Source: Sphingobacteriia bacterium (lineage in GTDB: Bacteria; Bacteroidota; Bacteroidia; Chitinophagales; Chitinophagaceae). Taken from it: 64,000 nucleotides of DNA. Shown here piece by piece: positions 42,973 through 50,919 of this stretch. The notes under the pieces were generated by a model. The model was not told where the DNA came from. It made no database searches and saw only the letters and a list, made by a program, of their open reading frames with translations. The translations under genes were made by a program, and so were the position numbers. The stretch covers positions 1 through 64,000 of the forward strand of contig CANGTR010000005.1 of NCBI GenBank assembly GCA_947456855.1. The letters run 5' to 3'. Every line of letters starts with the position of its first letter. The stretch's first letter is position 1.

Positions 42973-44073
42973 TTATCCTAAAAAATAGCTTACCGGATTG
43001 GTATAATTAGCCGTTTTTAGGACGGCAAAGTTAGGGAATTTAGTGGTTAATTCAGCAAAAACCAGGTCAACTGTAAATTGTTCGCTTTCCCAATGCCCAA
43101 TATCGGCAATAACCAGCGTGTTATCTGCTTCAAAAAAATCGTGGTATTTGATGTCGGCACTCACAAAAAAGTCGGCCTTTGCTGCTTTTGCTTGCGGGAT
43201 TAAAAAACTCCCAGCACCCCCACAAAAAGCAATTTTTTGTACTTTTTCTTGAATAATTGGCGAATGCTTAATTACACTCAAACCAAATTTTGCTTTTAAT
43301 AATTCTAGGAACGCAATCGAACTGATTGGACTAGGTAAATACCCTATCATTCCGCTTCCAACTAGTTGATTTTCATTGCTTAATGGATAAAAGTCGTAAG
43401 CAACTTCTTCATATGGATGTGCATTTTTCAGGGCGAATAATACCGCTGATTGCAAAAAATTGGGTAAAATCACTTCAATCCTTTCTTCCTTTACCAATTC
43501 CTTTATTGTTCTTTGTCCGATTCTGGGGTTGGCTTTTTCGGAAGGTTTAAAAGATCCAATTCCAACCGAACTGAAACTAGTTTCACTGTATTCTCCAATA
43601 TTGCCAGCACCGGCTTTGAACAATGCTTCTTTTACCATTTCTGCTGATTCAATTGGAACAAAACTGACCAATTTCATCAGTCCATTTTTCTTTGGTGCTA
43701 ATATTTGGGTATTGGTTATGCCTAATTGTTGAGCAATGGCAGCATTCACTCCGTTTGAAACATTGTCTAAATTGGTGTGTATGGCATATATGGCAATATC
43801 ATTTTTAATGGCTTGGATAACAATACGTTCTACAAAATTTTTGCCATTTATTTTGGTCAATCCCTTAAAAACAATGGGATGATGAGCAATGATTAAATTG
43901 CATTTTTTTTCTATTGATTCCTGCAAAATGGCCTCTGTAACATCCAGCGTACAAAGGATTCCGGTGCAATCCATTTGCTCCTTGCCGGTAATTAAACCAG
44001 CATTGTCGTATGATTCTTGGTAAGAAAGAGGGGCCATTTCCTCAAGCACTGAAATAATTTCTTTGACGGTCAT
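42973..44073 (-). CDS. Nif3-like dinuclear metal centre protein
   Basis: A 366-residue NIF3/YbgI family protein that forms hexameric rings with a di-metal site; relatives have been annotated as GTP cyclohydrolase type 2 homologues. Metal-binding motifs are visible: IIAHHPIVFKGL near residue 62, YAIHTNLDNVSNGVN near 97, and the C-terminal ADIGHWESEQ near 327-336. The central insertion of about 130 residues has the CutA-like NANPYEEVAYDFYPL fold mark. I prefer ATG 44073; a second ATG two codons earlier (44079) is possible. It is the first gene of the pair with the zinc-ribbon protein. Confidence 0.9.
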   Translation of the reverse strand: MTVKEIISVLEEMAPLSYQESYDNAGLITGKEQMDCTGILCTLDVTEAILQESIEKKCNLIIAHHPIVFKGLTKINGKNFVERIVIQAIKNDIAIYAIHTNLDNVSNGVNAAIAQQLGITNTQILAPKKNGLMKLVSFVPIESAEMVKEALFKAGAGNIGEYSETSFSSVGIGSFKPSEKANPRIGQRTIKELVKEERIEVILPNFLQSAVLFALKNAHPYEEVAYDFYPLSNENQLVGSGMIGYLPSPISSIAFLELLKAKFGLSVIKHSPIIQEKVQKIAFCGGAGSFLIPQAKAAKADFFVSADIKYHDFFEADNTLVIADIGHWESEQFTVDLVFAELTTKFPNFAVLKTANYTNPVSYFLG

Positions 44074-44082
44074 AAACATTAA

Positions 44083-44117
44083 TTTGCAATTGCGAATGTA
44101 GCTTCATTCTATCTTTG
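44083..44117 (+). promoter_or_regulatory. Promoter of the class IV aminotransferase, predicted leaderless
   Basis: TATCTTTG (44110-44117) is an exact -7 match ending 5 bases before the ATG at 44123. TTTG at 44083-44086 (23-base spacer) or TTG at 44090-44092 (17-base spacer) supplies the -33 element. Confidence 0.55.
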
Positions 44118-44122
44118 TTGCT

Positions 44123-44968
44123 ATGGCAGATAGCTTATTTCTTTTTAGTGATGGTCAATTTCTAAGAACAGGGAAACCACTTATTTCACCCGATAATAGG
44201 TCTTTCCGTTATGGAGATGGTTTTTTTGAAACAATGAAATGGAAGTCTGGAGAGCTTCTTCTCACAAAATACCATATGGAACGGCTGTTTTATTCATTGG
44301 AAATATTGAAATTTAAACCCCCTGTTTTTTTTACACCCAGTTATATTATTGAGGCTGTTAATGCATTGATTAAAAAAAACCAACACCATCATTTAGCTAG
44401 GGTAAGAATAACTGTTTACAGGGGTGATGGAGGAATTTATGACCATCAAAACCATTTCCCACACCTTTTAATACAAACATGGGAACTCAATGAAAGCAAT
44501 AACCGGCTTAATGAAAACGGTTTAGAGTTGGGCATTTTTTCAAAAGCCATTAAAGCGGCCGATCATTTTTCTATGATCAAAAGCAATAATTACCTTCCTT
44601 ATGTAATGGCGGCTATTTGGGCTAAAGAAGAGAAGTTAAATGATGCCATTTTATTGAACCAAAATGGTGATATAGTTGATTCAACCATCGCCAATATTTT
44701 TATTGTTTCCAACGGGATAATTAAAACCCCGCCAATAACAGATGGTCCGGTTGATGGAGTAATGCGAAAGCATATTATTGATCAACTAAAAAAGTTGGAA
44801 TATGAAATTGAAGAAAAATCCATTTCATTAGAGGATTTAGCCAATGCGTCGGCCGTTTTTCTAACCAATGCCATTTATGGAATCCGTTGGGTGAAAAAAA
44901 TTGGGGAAACCCATTATTCTCCAGATTTTATAAGAGCGATTTTTTATAAAACAGCAAGTATTACCTGA
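44123..44968 (+). CDS. Class IV PLP aminotransferase / aminodeoxychorismate lyase-like
   Basis: A 281-residue fold-type IV PLP enzyme (branched-chain aminotransferase, D-amino-acid aminotransferase or 4-amino-4-deoxychorismate lyase family). The N-terminal RSFRYGDGFFETMKW is the family opening. The PLP lysine is in MIKSNNYLPYVMA (about residue 153). The cofactor-binding loop reads GDIVDSTIANIFIV, where most relatives have Glu where this one has Asp. PITDGPVDGVMRKHI near the C-terminus marks the family. Exact substrate cannot be called: pabC or ilvE-like are both possible. It is alone, with a promoter very close to its ATG. Confidence 0.85.
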   Translation: MADSLFLFSDGQFLRTGKPLISPDNRSFRYGDGFFETMKWKSGELLLTKYHMERLFYSLEILKFKPPVFFTPSYIIEAVNALIKKNQHHHLARVRITVYRGDGGIYDHQNHFPHLLIQTWELNESNNRLNENGLELGIFSKAIKAADHFSMIKSNNYLPYVMAAIWAKEEKLNDAILLNQNGDIVDSTIANIFIVSNGIIKTPPITDGPVDGVMRKHIIDQLKKLEYEIEEKSISLEDLANASAVFLTNAIYGIRWVKKIGETHYSPDFIRAIFYKTASIT

Positions 44969-44971
44969 ACT

Positions 44972-45005
44972 TTTGAACACATTTCGGAATAATTATATAT
45001 ATTTG
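44972..45005 (+). promoter_or_regulatory. Promoter of the OmpA-family gene
   Basis: TTTG (44972-44975), a 22-base spacer and TATATTTG (44998-45005) match both promoter elements exactly, leaving a leader of about 60 bases before the ATG at 45074, as usual for abundant outer-membrane proteins. Confidence 0.7.
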
Positions 45006-45073
45006 CAAAGCTTTATAACTCGCAGTGTTTTGTAGTTATTATCTAAGCAAATAATCGTTTAAAATTCAATCAA

Positions 45074-46459
45074 ATGAAATCATTAAAGTTGGTGCTGCTA
45101 ATGGCAGTAATCGGTCTTTTTTCTTCGCAAGTTTTTGCGCAAGCCAAAAAAACCAAACCAGGCATAAGTGCTGGCGTTTTAGGAGCAGTTAATTTAACCC
45201 AATTTCGCATGGGTAACCCTAAAGGTATAGACTATAAAACCGGAACAGGATGGGCTGCTGGCGTTTGGTTTAACCTTCCATTAACTCAAAAATTATCTTT
45301 TGAGCCACAAGCACAATGGTCTGTTTTAAAATATGTTGGCAACAATAACCCTCCGAGACAATTTGCAGGAACCATACAGTATCAATCTTTTCCTTTATTG
45401 TTCAAATATACATTTAGTAAAGATTTCTCTGTTATTGCTGGTCCACAAATTGATTTCAACAACTCATTAAAAAACGACAATACCAGTGTTTATTATAAAA
45501 GAGATTTTCTAGCCATAAGTACTGCAGCAACTGCAGGTGTTGAATTATTTACGCAAAGAAAAGTTCAGTTATATGGTCGTTATATCTATGGGATCACAGA
45601 CATGAAAACAACGCAGAATTTCAACGCAAATAAGGGCAATATTCAGTTTTATAATACTGGATTCCAATTTGGTTTGAAAGTGAAGTTGTACGAAAAGAAA
45701 ATAGCTCCACCTCCACCACCTCCACCACCACCAGCTCCAGTTGTTGTAGTGCCTAAAGATACAGATGGTGATGGTGTAATCGATGACAATGATAAGTGTC
45801 CTTCGGTAAAAGGATTGGCTAAATACCAAGGATGCCCAATCCCTGATACTGATAAAGATGGTATCAACGATGAGCAAGACAAATGCCCTACTGTAGCTGG
45901 ATTGGCAAAATACCAAGGATGCCCAATTCCTGATACCGATAAAGATGCTATCAATGATGAAGAAGACAAATGTGCTACAGTGGCTGGTTTAGCTCGCTAC
46001 CAAGGATGTCCTATTCCTGATACCGATCAAGATGGTGTTAATGACGAAGAAGACAAGTGTCCTACAGTAAAAGGAACTGTTGAAAACAATGGTTGTCCGG
46101 AATTGAAAAAGCAATACAATTTTGACAATAAAAAAATATTGTTTGTAACGGGTAGTTCTGTATTAACAAAAGCATCTAAAGTTGAATTAGGGAAAGTGAT
46201 TAAAGCAATGAATGATTACCCTTCTTTGAAATTGTATGTAGATGGTTATACCGACAATACAGGCTCTGATAAAATCAACAAAGCATTGTCTTTAAAAAGA
46301 GCAACTTCAGTTAAGTCTTACTTATTTGCAAAGAAAATTGCTGCTGATAGATTGTTAACAGAAGGCAAGGGAAGCGAAAGTCCAATTGCAGACAATAAAA
46401 CTGTAAAAGGTAGAGCAGAGAACAGAAGAGTTGAATTTAGGGTTCGTGAAATTGATTAG
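45074..46459 (+). CDS. OmpA-family outer-membrane protein with TSP3 repeats
   Basis: Outer-membrane structural protein that tethers the membrane to peptidoglycan. In order: signal peptide (residues 1-23, ending SSQVFAQ), an eight-strand-type beta-barrel (about 30-205), a proline-rich linker (210-222), four calcium-binding thrombospondin type 3 repeats of 29 residues (starting DTDGDGVIDDNDKCP), and the OmpA peptidoglycan-binding domain (about 345-461, with DGYTDNTGSD and RAENRRVEFRV). The third repeat has lost a Gly and a Pro (DKDAIND, DKCATVAG). It is a single-gene unit with its own strong promoter and terminator, so probably abundant. Confidence 0.93.
   Translation: MKSLKLVLLMAVIGLFSSQVFAQAKKTKPGISAGVLGAVNLTQFRMGNPKGIDYKTGTGWAAGVWFNLPLTQKLSFEPQAQWSVLKYVGNNNPPRQFAGTIQYQSFPLLFKYTFSKDFSVIAGPQIDFNNSLKNDNTSVYYKRDFLAISTAATAGVELFTQRKVQLYGRYIYGITDMKTTQNFNANKGNIQFYNTGFQFGLKVKLYEKKIAPPPPPPPPPAPVVVVPKDTDGDGVIDDNDKCPSVKGLAKYQGCPIPDTDKDGINDEQDKCPTVAGLAKYQGCPIPDTDKDAINDEEDKCATVAGLARYQGCPIPDTDQDGVNDEEDKCPTVKGTVENNGCPELKKQYNFDNKKILFVTGSSVLTKASKVELGKVIKAMNDYPSLKLYVDGYTDNTGSDKINKALSLKRATSVKSYLFAKKIAADRLLTEGKGSESPIADNKTVKGRAENRRVEFRVREID
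45758..46105 (+). repeat. Four 87-bp repeats encoding TSP3 units
   Basis: Four in-frame tandem units of 87 bases, each coding for a 29-residue D-T-D-x-D TSP3 module ending in CPIP or CPEL. The first three end with the same block YQGCPIP. Their similarity makes copy-number change by recombination possible. Confidence 0.85.
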
Positions 46460-46484
46460 TATTTTCTCTATACCAGAATAATTC

Positions 46485-46521
46485 AAAAATCCCATCACGA
46501 TTCAATTCTGATGGGATTTTT
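46485..46521 (+). terminator. Terminator of the OmpA gene
   Basis: AAAAATCCCATCA (46485-46497) and TGATGGGATTTTT (46509-46521) form a perfect 13-bp stem with an 11-base loop, 25 bases after the stop. Confidence 0.92.
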
Positions 46522-46568
46522 GCTTACTAAGGCCTAAACATTTTTTTACAATTGATTGTTACACTCTT

Positions 46569-47888
46569 ATGAAAAAGCATCTTAACTCAATCAATATAAT
46601 GTGGTTCAGGCGCGACTTGCGATTATCGGATAACCACGCCTTGTACGCAGCTTTAAAATCAGGGATATCTGTACTGCCTATTTTTATTTTTGATAAATCG
46701 ATATTGGATCAATTAGAAGAGAAAAATGATGCGCGCGTTACATTTATTCATGCAACAATTAGTTCCCTTCAAGAACAATTAAAGCAATTGGGTAGTAGTT
46801 TAGATGTGCGATATGGATTTCCGGAAGACGTGTTTAAGCAACTATTAGAAGAATATTCCATAGCACAGGTTTTTACCAATCATGATTATGAACCATATGC
46901 CAAAGAAAGAGATGAGCGTATATCTGGGCTACTTGATTCACATGGGGTTAAATTCATTACTTATAAAGACCAGGTTATTTTTGAAAAGCAGGAGATTGTA
47001 AAAGATGACGGCAAACCCTACACCGTTTTTACGCCGTATAGTAAAAAATGGAAAGCTAAACTAACTGATGCAGATTGTGTTGCTTTTCCGAGTGAAAAAC
47101 TCATACATGGTTTTCTTCCGCAAGCACCATTAGCTCTGCCTAGTTTGAAATCGATGGGCTTCGAACATTCCTCCATCGTATTTCCTGCTCAGGATCTAAA
47201 TGAGTCTATTGTTCGTCATTATTCCGATCAAAGAAACTTTCCTGCAAACAATAATGGAACTTCTAAAATGGGTCTTCATTTGCGTTTTGGAACAATAAGT
47301 ATACGTTCACTAACCAAAACAACGAGGGTATTAAACGAAACTTTTTTAAACGAGTTGATTTGGAGAGATTTTTACCATGCTATACTTTGGCATTTTCCTA
47401 AAGTTGGCAAAGGAGCTTCTTTTAAAAAGGAATATGATCAAATTGAATGGAGGAACAATGAAACTGAATTCAAAGCTTGGTGTGATGGCAAAACTGGATA
47501 CCCAATTGTAGATGCTGGTATGCGCGAGTTGAATACAACTGGATTCATGCACAATCGGGTAAGAATGATCGTAGCTTCTTTTTTAACCAAACATTTGTTG
47601 ATTGATTGGAGATGGGGAGAAGCTTATTTTGCCCAAAAATTATTGGATTTTGATTTAGCCGCAAATAATGGAGGATGGCAATGGGCAAGTGGAAGTGGTT
47701 GCGATGCTGCTCCGTATTTCCGCGTTTTTAATCCTTATTTACAAACTGAAAAATTTGATCCTCAATTTACATACATCAAAAAATGGGTGCCAGAATTTCA
47801 AGAATTGACTTACCCCAAGCCAATAGTTAATCATGAATTTGCACGTAAGCGCGTGTTAGAAGTGTATGCAAAAGCGTTGAAGAAATAA
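46569..47888 (+). CDS. phr: Deoxyribodipyrimidine photolyase (class I)
   Basis: Flavoprotein that repairs UV-induced pyrimidine dimers using blue light. The 439 residues have the N-terminal antenna-binding domain (IMWFRRDLRLSDNHAL at about 10-25) and the C-terminal FAD domain with LIWRDFYHAILWHFP (about 263-277), FMHNRVRMIVASFLTKHL and DFDLAANNGGWQWASGSGCD. This last block is diagnostic of CPD photolyases rather than animal-type cryptochromes. Electron-transfer tryptophans lie in the same region. It is monocistronic and followed by a tandem-repeat region. Confidence 0.93.
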   Translation: MKKHLNSINIMWFRRDLRLSDNHALYAALKSGISVLPIFIFDKSILDQLEEKNDARVTFIHATISSLQEQLKQLGSSLDVRYGFPEDVFKQLLEEYSIAQVFTNHDYEPYAKERDERISGLLDSHGVKFITYKDQVIFEKQEIVKDDGKPYTVFTPYSKKWKAKLTDADCVAFPSEKLIHGFLPQAPLALPSLKSMGFEHSSIVFPAQDLNESIVRHYSDQRNFPANNNGTSKMGLHLRFGTISIRSLTKTTRVLNETFLNELIWRDFYHAILWHFPKVGKGASFKKEYDQIEWRNNETEFKAWCDGKTGYPIVDAGMRELNTTGFMHNRVRMIVASFLTKHLLIDWRWGEAYFAQKLLDFDLAANNGGWQWASGSGCDAAPYFRVFNPYLQTEKFDPQFTYIKKWVPEFQELTYPKPIVNHEFARKRVLEVYAKALKK

Positions 47889-47900
47889 AACAGAAAAAGA

Positions 47901-47919
47901 AAGCCTTAAAAAACAAAAA
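47901..47919 (-). repeat. Inverted copy of part of the 77-bp repeat
   Basis: AAGCCTTAAAAAACAAAAA is the exact reverse complement of a 19-base part of the downstream repeat unit. A transcript leaving the photolyase gene could pair it with the first repeat copy, forming a long hairpin. Confidence 0.6.
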
Positions 47920-47939
47920 TTCTACTGCATCCACGTTGC

Positions 47940-47961
47940 TGAATTTTGCAAGCAAAATTCA
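47940..47961. repeat. Inverted repeat at the head of the tandem array
   Basis: TGAATTTTGC and GCAAAATTCA are perfect 10-base arms separated by AA, at the first repeat copy. In copies 2-4 the left arm is altered (TGTTTTTGC), so the full palindrome exists only here. Confidence 0.6.
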
Positions 47962-48209
47962 AAGCTCGCAACGCGTCTTAAGGTATCATTTTTGTTTTTT
48001 AAGGCTTACTATGTTAATGTTTTTGCAAGCAAAATTCAAAGCGCGCAACGCGTCTTAAGGTATCATTTTTGTTTTTTAAGGCTTACTATGTTAATGTTTT
48101 TGCAAGCAAAATTCAAAGTGCGCAACGCGTCTTAAGGTATCATTTTTGTTTTTTAAGGCTTACTATGTTAATGTTTTTGCAAGCAAAATTCAAAGCTCGC
48201 AACGCGTCT
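47944..48209. repeat. 77-bp tandem repeat, three full copies plus a partial
   Basis: Copies begin at 47944, 48021 and 48098, each 77 bases long, and a 35-base partial copy runs from 48175. Sequence identity is nearly complete; variation is concentrated at two bases just before GCAACGCG (CT, CG, TG, CT in the four copies). The unit contains ACGCGT, CTTAAG and a T-rich run. It lies between the convergent ends of the photolyase and mqnD genes and codes for no protein on either strand. It occupies most of this 354-base gap. Confidence 0.92.
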
Positions 48210-48242
48210 AAATGTACAATTGTTGATGTGATTAGGAAATCA

Positions 48243-49028
48243 TTATTTATTGCTTGCTTTCATAAGCACTTCAATAGCACGCCTGCCTTCAATTCCTAGA
48301 TCTAGTGAATAATTGTTAACATACAAATCTATGTGTTGCCTCATCACATCTTCACTCATTTCTTGAGAATGCTCTTTTACATAAGGTGCTATAGTTGGAT
48401 AGTTGGAGAATGCATATTCAATACTTTTTTTGATCAGTTGGTCTACTTGATCAATCAAGATTGGGTCTATTGATTTTTTTGCAATGATTCCCCCTAAAGG
48501 AATAGGTACTTTTTGTGTATTTTCCCAATGCGCTCCTAAATCATTTAACAGTTTCAATCCTTTATCTTGATAGGTAAATCGGTTCTCGTGAATGATTACT
48601 CCTGCATCTACATCGCCTGAAAGTACAGCATCTTCTATTTCATGAAAAACAGAAAAGATTTTGTTTTTAGCCTGAGGATAGGCCAATGAAAACAATAAAT
48701 GTGCAGTTGTGTTTAATCCAGGAATAGCAACCCTCATATCGTTTTCAAAGGATTCAATATTTTTTTTTGCTATCAACAAAGGGCCTACTCCTTTTCCAAG
48801 GGCACTTCCGCTATTCAATAACTGATAGGTTGATTGCACTTTATGTAGAACACCATAACTGATTTTTGTAAAATCCATTTTCTTTTCTAAAGCCCATTGA
48901 TTTAATGTTTCTACATCTTCTAAATGAACAGAAAATGAATGCCCTAGTGTATCAATTTTTTTATTCACTAAAGCGTCAAAAATAAAAGTATCATTCGGGC
49001 ATGGAGAAAAAGCTAATGAGAAATGCAT
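48243..49028 (-). CDS. mqnD: 1,4-dihydroxy-6-naphthoate synthase
   Basis: Converts cyclic dehypoxanthinyl futalosine to 1,4-dihydroxy-6-naphthoate in the futalosine route to menaquinone. The fold is that of a periplasmic-binding-like protein; the N-terminus FSLAFSPCPNDTFIFDALVN and GKGVGPLLIAKK are MqnD signatures. VIIHENRFTY near residue 140 is the catalytic His region. Length 261 is normal. It follows mqnB on the same strand by 13 bases, so the two form an operon. Confidence 0.92.
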   Translation of the reverse strand: MHFSLAFSPCPNDTFIFDALVNKKIDTLGHSFSVHLEDVETLNQWALEKKMDFTKISYGVLHKVQSTYQLLNSGSALGKGVGPLLIAKKNIESFENDMRVAIPGLNTTAHLLFSLAYPQAKNKIFSVFHEIEDAVLSGDVDAGVIIHENRFTYQDKGLKLLNDLGAHWENTQKVPIPLGGIIAKKSIDPILIDQVDQLIKKSIEYAFSNYPTIAPYVKEHSQEMSEDVMRQHIDLYVNNYSLDLGIEGRRAIEVLMKASNK

Positions 49029-49041
49029 GAGTGGTGCTACT

Positions 49042-49710
49042 TTATTTAATTGAGTATAATTTTTCGAGATACGCTAAAACAGTTTTGTTTAATTGTTCAA
49101 TCGAATGGTTGATTTTCCATTTTGACTTATCTCTTTCTCCAACATAATTGGAGATTGACCTAATTTGTAAAAATGGAATATTGGTTTCTCTACAAACATA
49201 ATGGAGAGCTGCCCCTTCCATTGTTTCGATGGTTGGTTTATACTTTTTACTAAGTACTTCTATTCTCTGCTTATTGGTACTAATCTCATTGACCGATATG
49301 GCATTTACTTCTGGCAGTTTTAATAAATTGTATTTTGAAAGCCAAGGGTTGGGTAATTTTCTTTTTTCGAAAGGGTGGTAGCTGCTTTTTTCTAATTTAA
49401 GATCAAAAATATCTTTCCAGTTTCCATCCTCTTCCACACCTATATCTCCCAATATTTCTTCATTTACCACCACCACTTTGCCCAATGCTAATTTTTTATT
49501 GAAAGCGCCTGCAATGCCAATTTGAATAACCAAATCTGGCTTATCTTCCAATGCTAGTCGGGTAAAAGCTACTGCACTGGAAAGCATACCAACGCCTGAT
49601 TGATAAAATTGCACTTTCAAACGCTCGCTTTCTCCAGTGTATAATTTGTTTAACTGAACAAATGTTGGCATCCATTCACCAACGGTAGAAGCAGTAATAA
49701 TTACTCTCAT
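49042..49710 (-). CDS. mqnB: Futalosine hydrolase
   Basis: Nucleoside hydrolase of the MTAN/nucleoside phosphorylase fold that removes hypoxanthine from futalosine. The 222 residues show the fold marks LVIQIGIAGAFN (about 58-69), KVVVVNEEILGDIG, and METMEGAALHYVCRETNIPF with the catalytic Glu. The coupling to mqnD supports futalosine rather than methylthioadenosine as substrate. It is divergent from the first pterin synthase with 69 bases between starts. Confidence 0.9.
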   Translation of the reverse strand: MRVIITASTVGEWMPTFVQLNKLYTGESERLKVQFYQSGVGMLSSAVAFTRLALEDKPDLVIQIGIAGAFNKKLALGKVVVVNEEILGDIGVEEDGNWKDIFDLKLEKSSYHPFEKRKLPNPWLSKYNLLKLPEVNAISVNEISTNKQRIEVLSKKYKPTIETMEGAALHYVCRETNIPFLQIRSISNYVGERDKSKWKINHSIEQLNKTVLAYLEKLYSIK

Positions 49711-49753
49711 AAATGTAAAGTTGATGAAAAACGGTCAACTTTCTCCATTTTTG

Positions 49754-49761
49754 TACCTTTG
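49754..49761 (+). promoter_or_regulatory. -7 promoter element of the first pterin synthase
   Basis: TACCTTTG is an exact TAnnTTTG match 18 bases before the ATG at 49780. No -33 TTTG is evident. Confidence 0.45.
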
Positions 49762-49779
49762 TCAAAATTCAAGGGTAGG

Positions 49780-50190
49780 ATGGTTTATTTAACTAGGCAG
49801 GAACATTTTAATGCAGCGCATAAATTGTATAATCCAAATTGGACAAAAGAGCGCAATGAAGCTGTTTTTGGCGTTTGTGCCAATGAAAACTGGCATGGCC
49901 ATAATTATGATTTATTTGTAACTATAAAGGGTGTTCCTGATGCTGACACTGGTTTTCTTTTTGATGTAAAAGTGCTTAGTAAAATTATTAAGCAGCATGT
50001 AATTGATCAATTGGACCATAAAAACCTAAATATGGATGTGCCTTTTATGAAAGATAAAATGTGCAGTACAGAAAACCTGGCTATGGCAATATGGCAACAA
50101 ATTCTCCCTCATTTGCCAGCATCTGTTTCGCTTCATTGCATAAAACTCTATGAAACTGCTCGTATTTATGTAGAATATTTTGGCGATTAG
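49780..50190 (+). CDS. PTPS/QueD-family pterin synthase, paralogue 1
   Basis: A 136-residue 6-pyruvoyl-tetrahydropterin synthase family enzyme acting on dihydroneopterin triphosphate. Zinc ligands are His14 (EHFNAAH) and His39/His41 (HGHNY); the catalytic Cys33 sits in C-x5-HGH spacing, as in animal PTPS, whereas E. coli QueD has C-x3-HGH. The blocks QLDHKNLNMDVPF and CSTENLA also resemble animal PTPS. It may make a biopterin-type pterin or the queuosine precursor CPH4; the spacing leans to the first. I use ATG 49780; the frame extends to a TTG within the promoter. Confidence 0.85.
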   Translation: MVYLTRQEHFNAAHKLYNPNWTKERNEAVFGVCANENWHGHNYDLFVTIKGVPDADTGFLFDVKVLSKIIKQHVIDQLDHKNLNMDVPFMKDKMCSTENLAMAIWQQILPHLPASVSLHCIKLYETARIYVEYFGD

Positions 50191-50470
50191 TACCATTTTG
50201 TTCCTTTCAACAACTGTTTTTAGCTATTTTGTTTAATTATTTTCCGAAACTGTTAAACAAATTAATGGTTACTGTGTTATTATTGGGTATTGTTAAAAAG
50301 CGGTGCTTTCTTTAAACTGGCACAGATTTGGTTAATAATACTCAATATTGATGTTCTGTTGTTAATTTTACGGCTCTCATAGATTTGGCCACTTGATCAG
50401 CACACTTCTGAAACAGTGCCAAATAACAACTGAATCCATTGAAATTGAAGATACCATGCTTAAATAAACA

Positions 50471-50490
50471 AACATGTAAGTGTACATGTT
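50471..50490. promoter_or_regulatory. Palindromic candidate operator before pterin synthase 2
   Basis: AACATGTA (50471-50478) and TACATGTT (50483-50490) form a perfect 8-base inverted repeat with a 4-base spacer, 12 bases before the ATG at 50503. Further upstream ATTTGGCCAC (50383-50392) and GTGCCAAAT (50416-50424) can pair with one bulge. The 312-base gap between the two synthase genes holds no other feature I recognise. Confidence 0.45.
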
Positions 50491-50502
50491 AAGAGAACAA
50501 GA

Positions 50503-50919
50503 ATGAATAACAATAAAGTCAGTGTTTTTCGTAAGGAGCACTTTAATGCCGCTCACCGTTTGCACAACCCTACTTGGACAGTTGAGCGAAACAAAGCAGT
50601 ATTTGGATTGTGCAACAATGAAAATTACCACGGCCATAATTACGAATTAATAGTTCAGGTAACTGGAGAAATTGATAAAGAAACTGGTTATGTAATAGAT
50701 ATGAAACTATTGAGCGATTTAATCAAAGAAGAAATACTGAATAAGTTCGATCATAAAAACCTGAACTTAGATACACAAGAATTTCAATCCTTGATTCCAT
50801 CTGCTGAAAATATAGCAGTGGTTTGTTATGAATTATTAAGAAAAAAATTAGATCAACATTTAGACTTAAAAATTAGATTATATGAAACAGAGCGAAATTT
50901 TGTCGAATATCCGTCTTAA
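50503..50919 (+). CDS. PTPS/QueD-family pterin synthase, paralogue 2
   Basis: A 138-residue paralogue of the enzyme at 49780, sharing EHFNAAH, NPTWTVERNKAVFG, HGHNY, FDHKNLN and a YETERNFVEY ending. Zinc ligands are His18, His43 and His45; Cys37 keeps the C-x5-HGH spacing. Both copies retain all catalytic residues, so neither looks inactive. It overlaps folE by 38 bases in another frame, implying coupled expression of the enzyme and the supplier of its substrate. The pair may split two pterin products, for example biopterin-like and queuosine-directed. Confidence 0.85.
   Translation: MNNNKVSVFRKEHFNAAHRLHNPTWTVERNKAVFGLCNNENYHGHNYELIVQVTGEIDKETGYVIDMKLLSDLIKEEILNKFDHKNLNLDTQEFQSLIPSAENIAVVCYELLRKKLDQHLDLKIRLYETERNFVEYPS

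Noticed and set aside
45569-45969. Antisense frames over the OmpA proline linker and TSP3 repeats
   Set aside because: They reflect the repetitive codons of the real gene; the Gly/Trp-rich run is the reverse of the proline linker.
47944-48209. 77-bp repeats as a CRISPR array
   Set aside because: The whole 77-base unit is conserved with no variable spacers, and no cas genes are present.
50318-50331. TGGCACAGATTTGG as a sigma-54 promoter
   Set aside because: The -24 part fits, but the -12 GC is replaced by GT/GG and the TTG is one base out of place.
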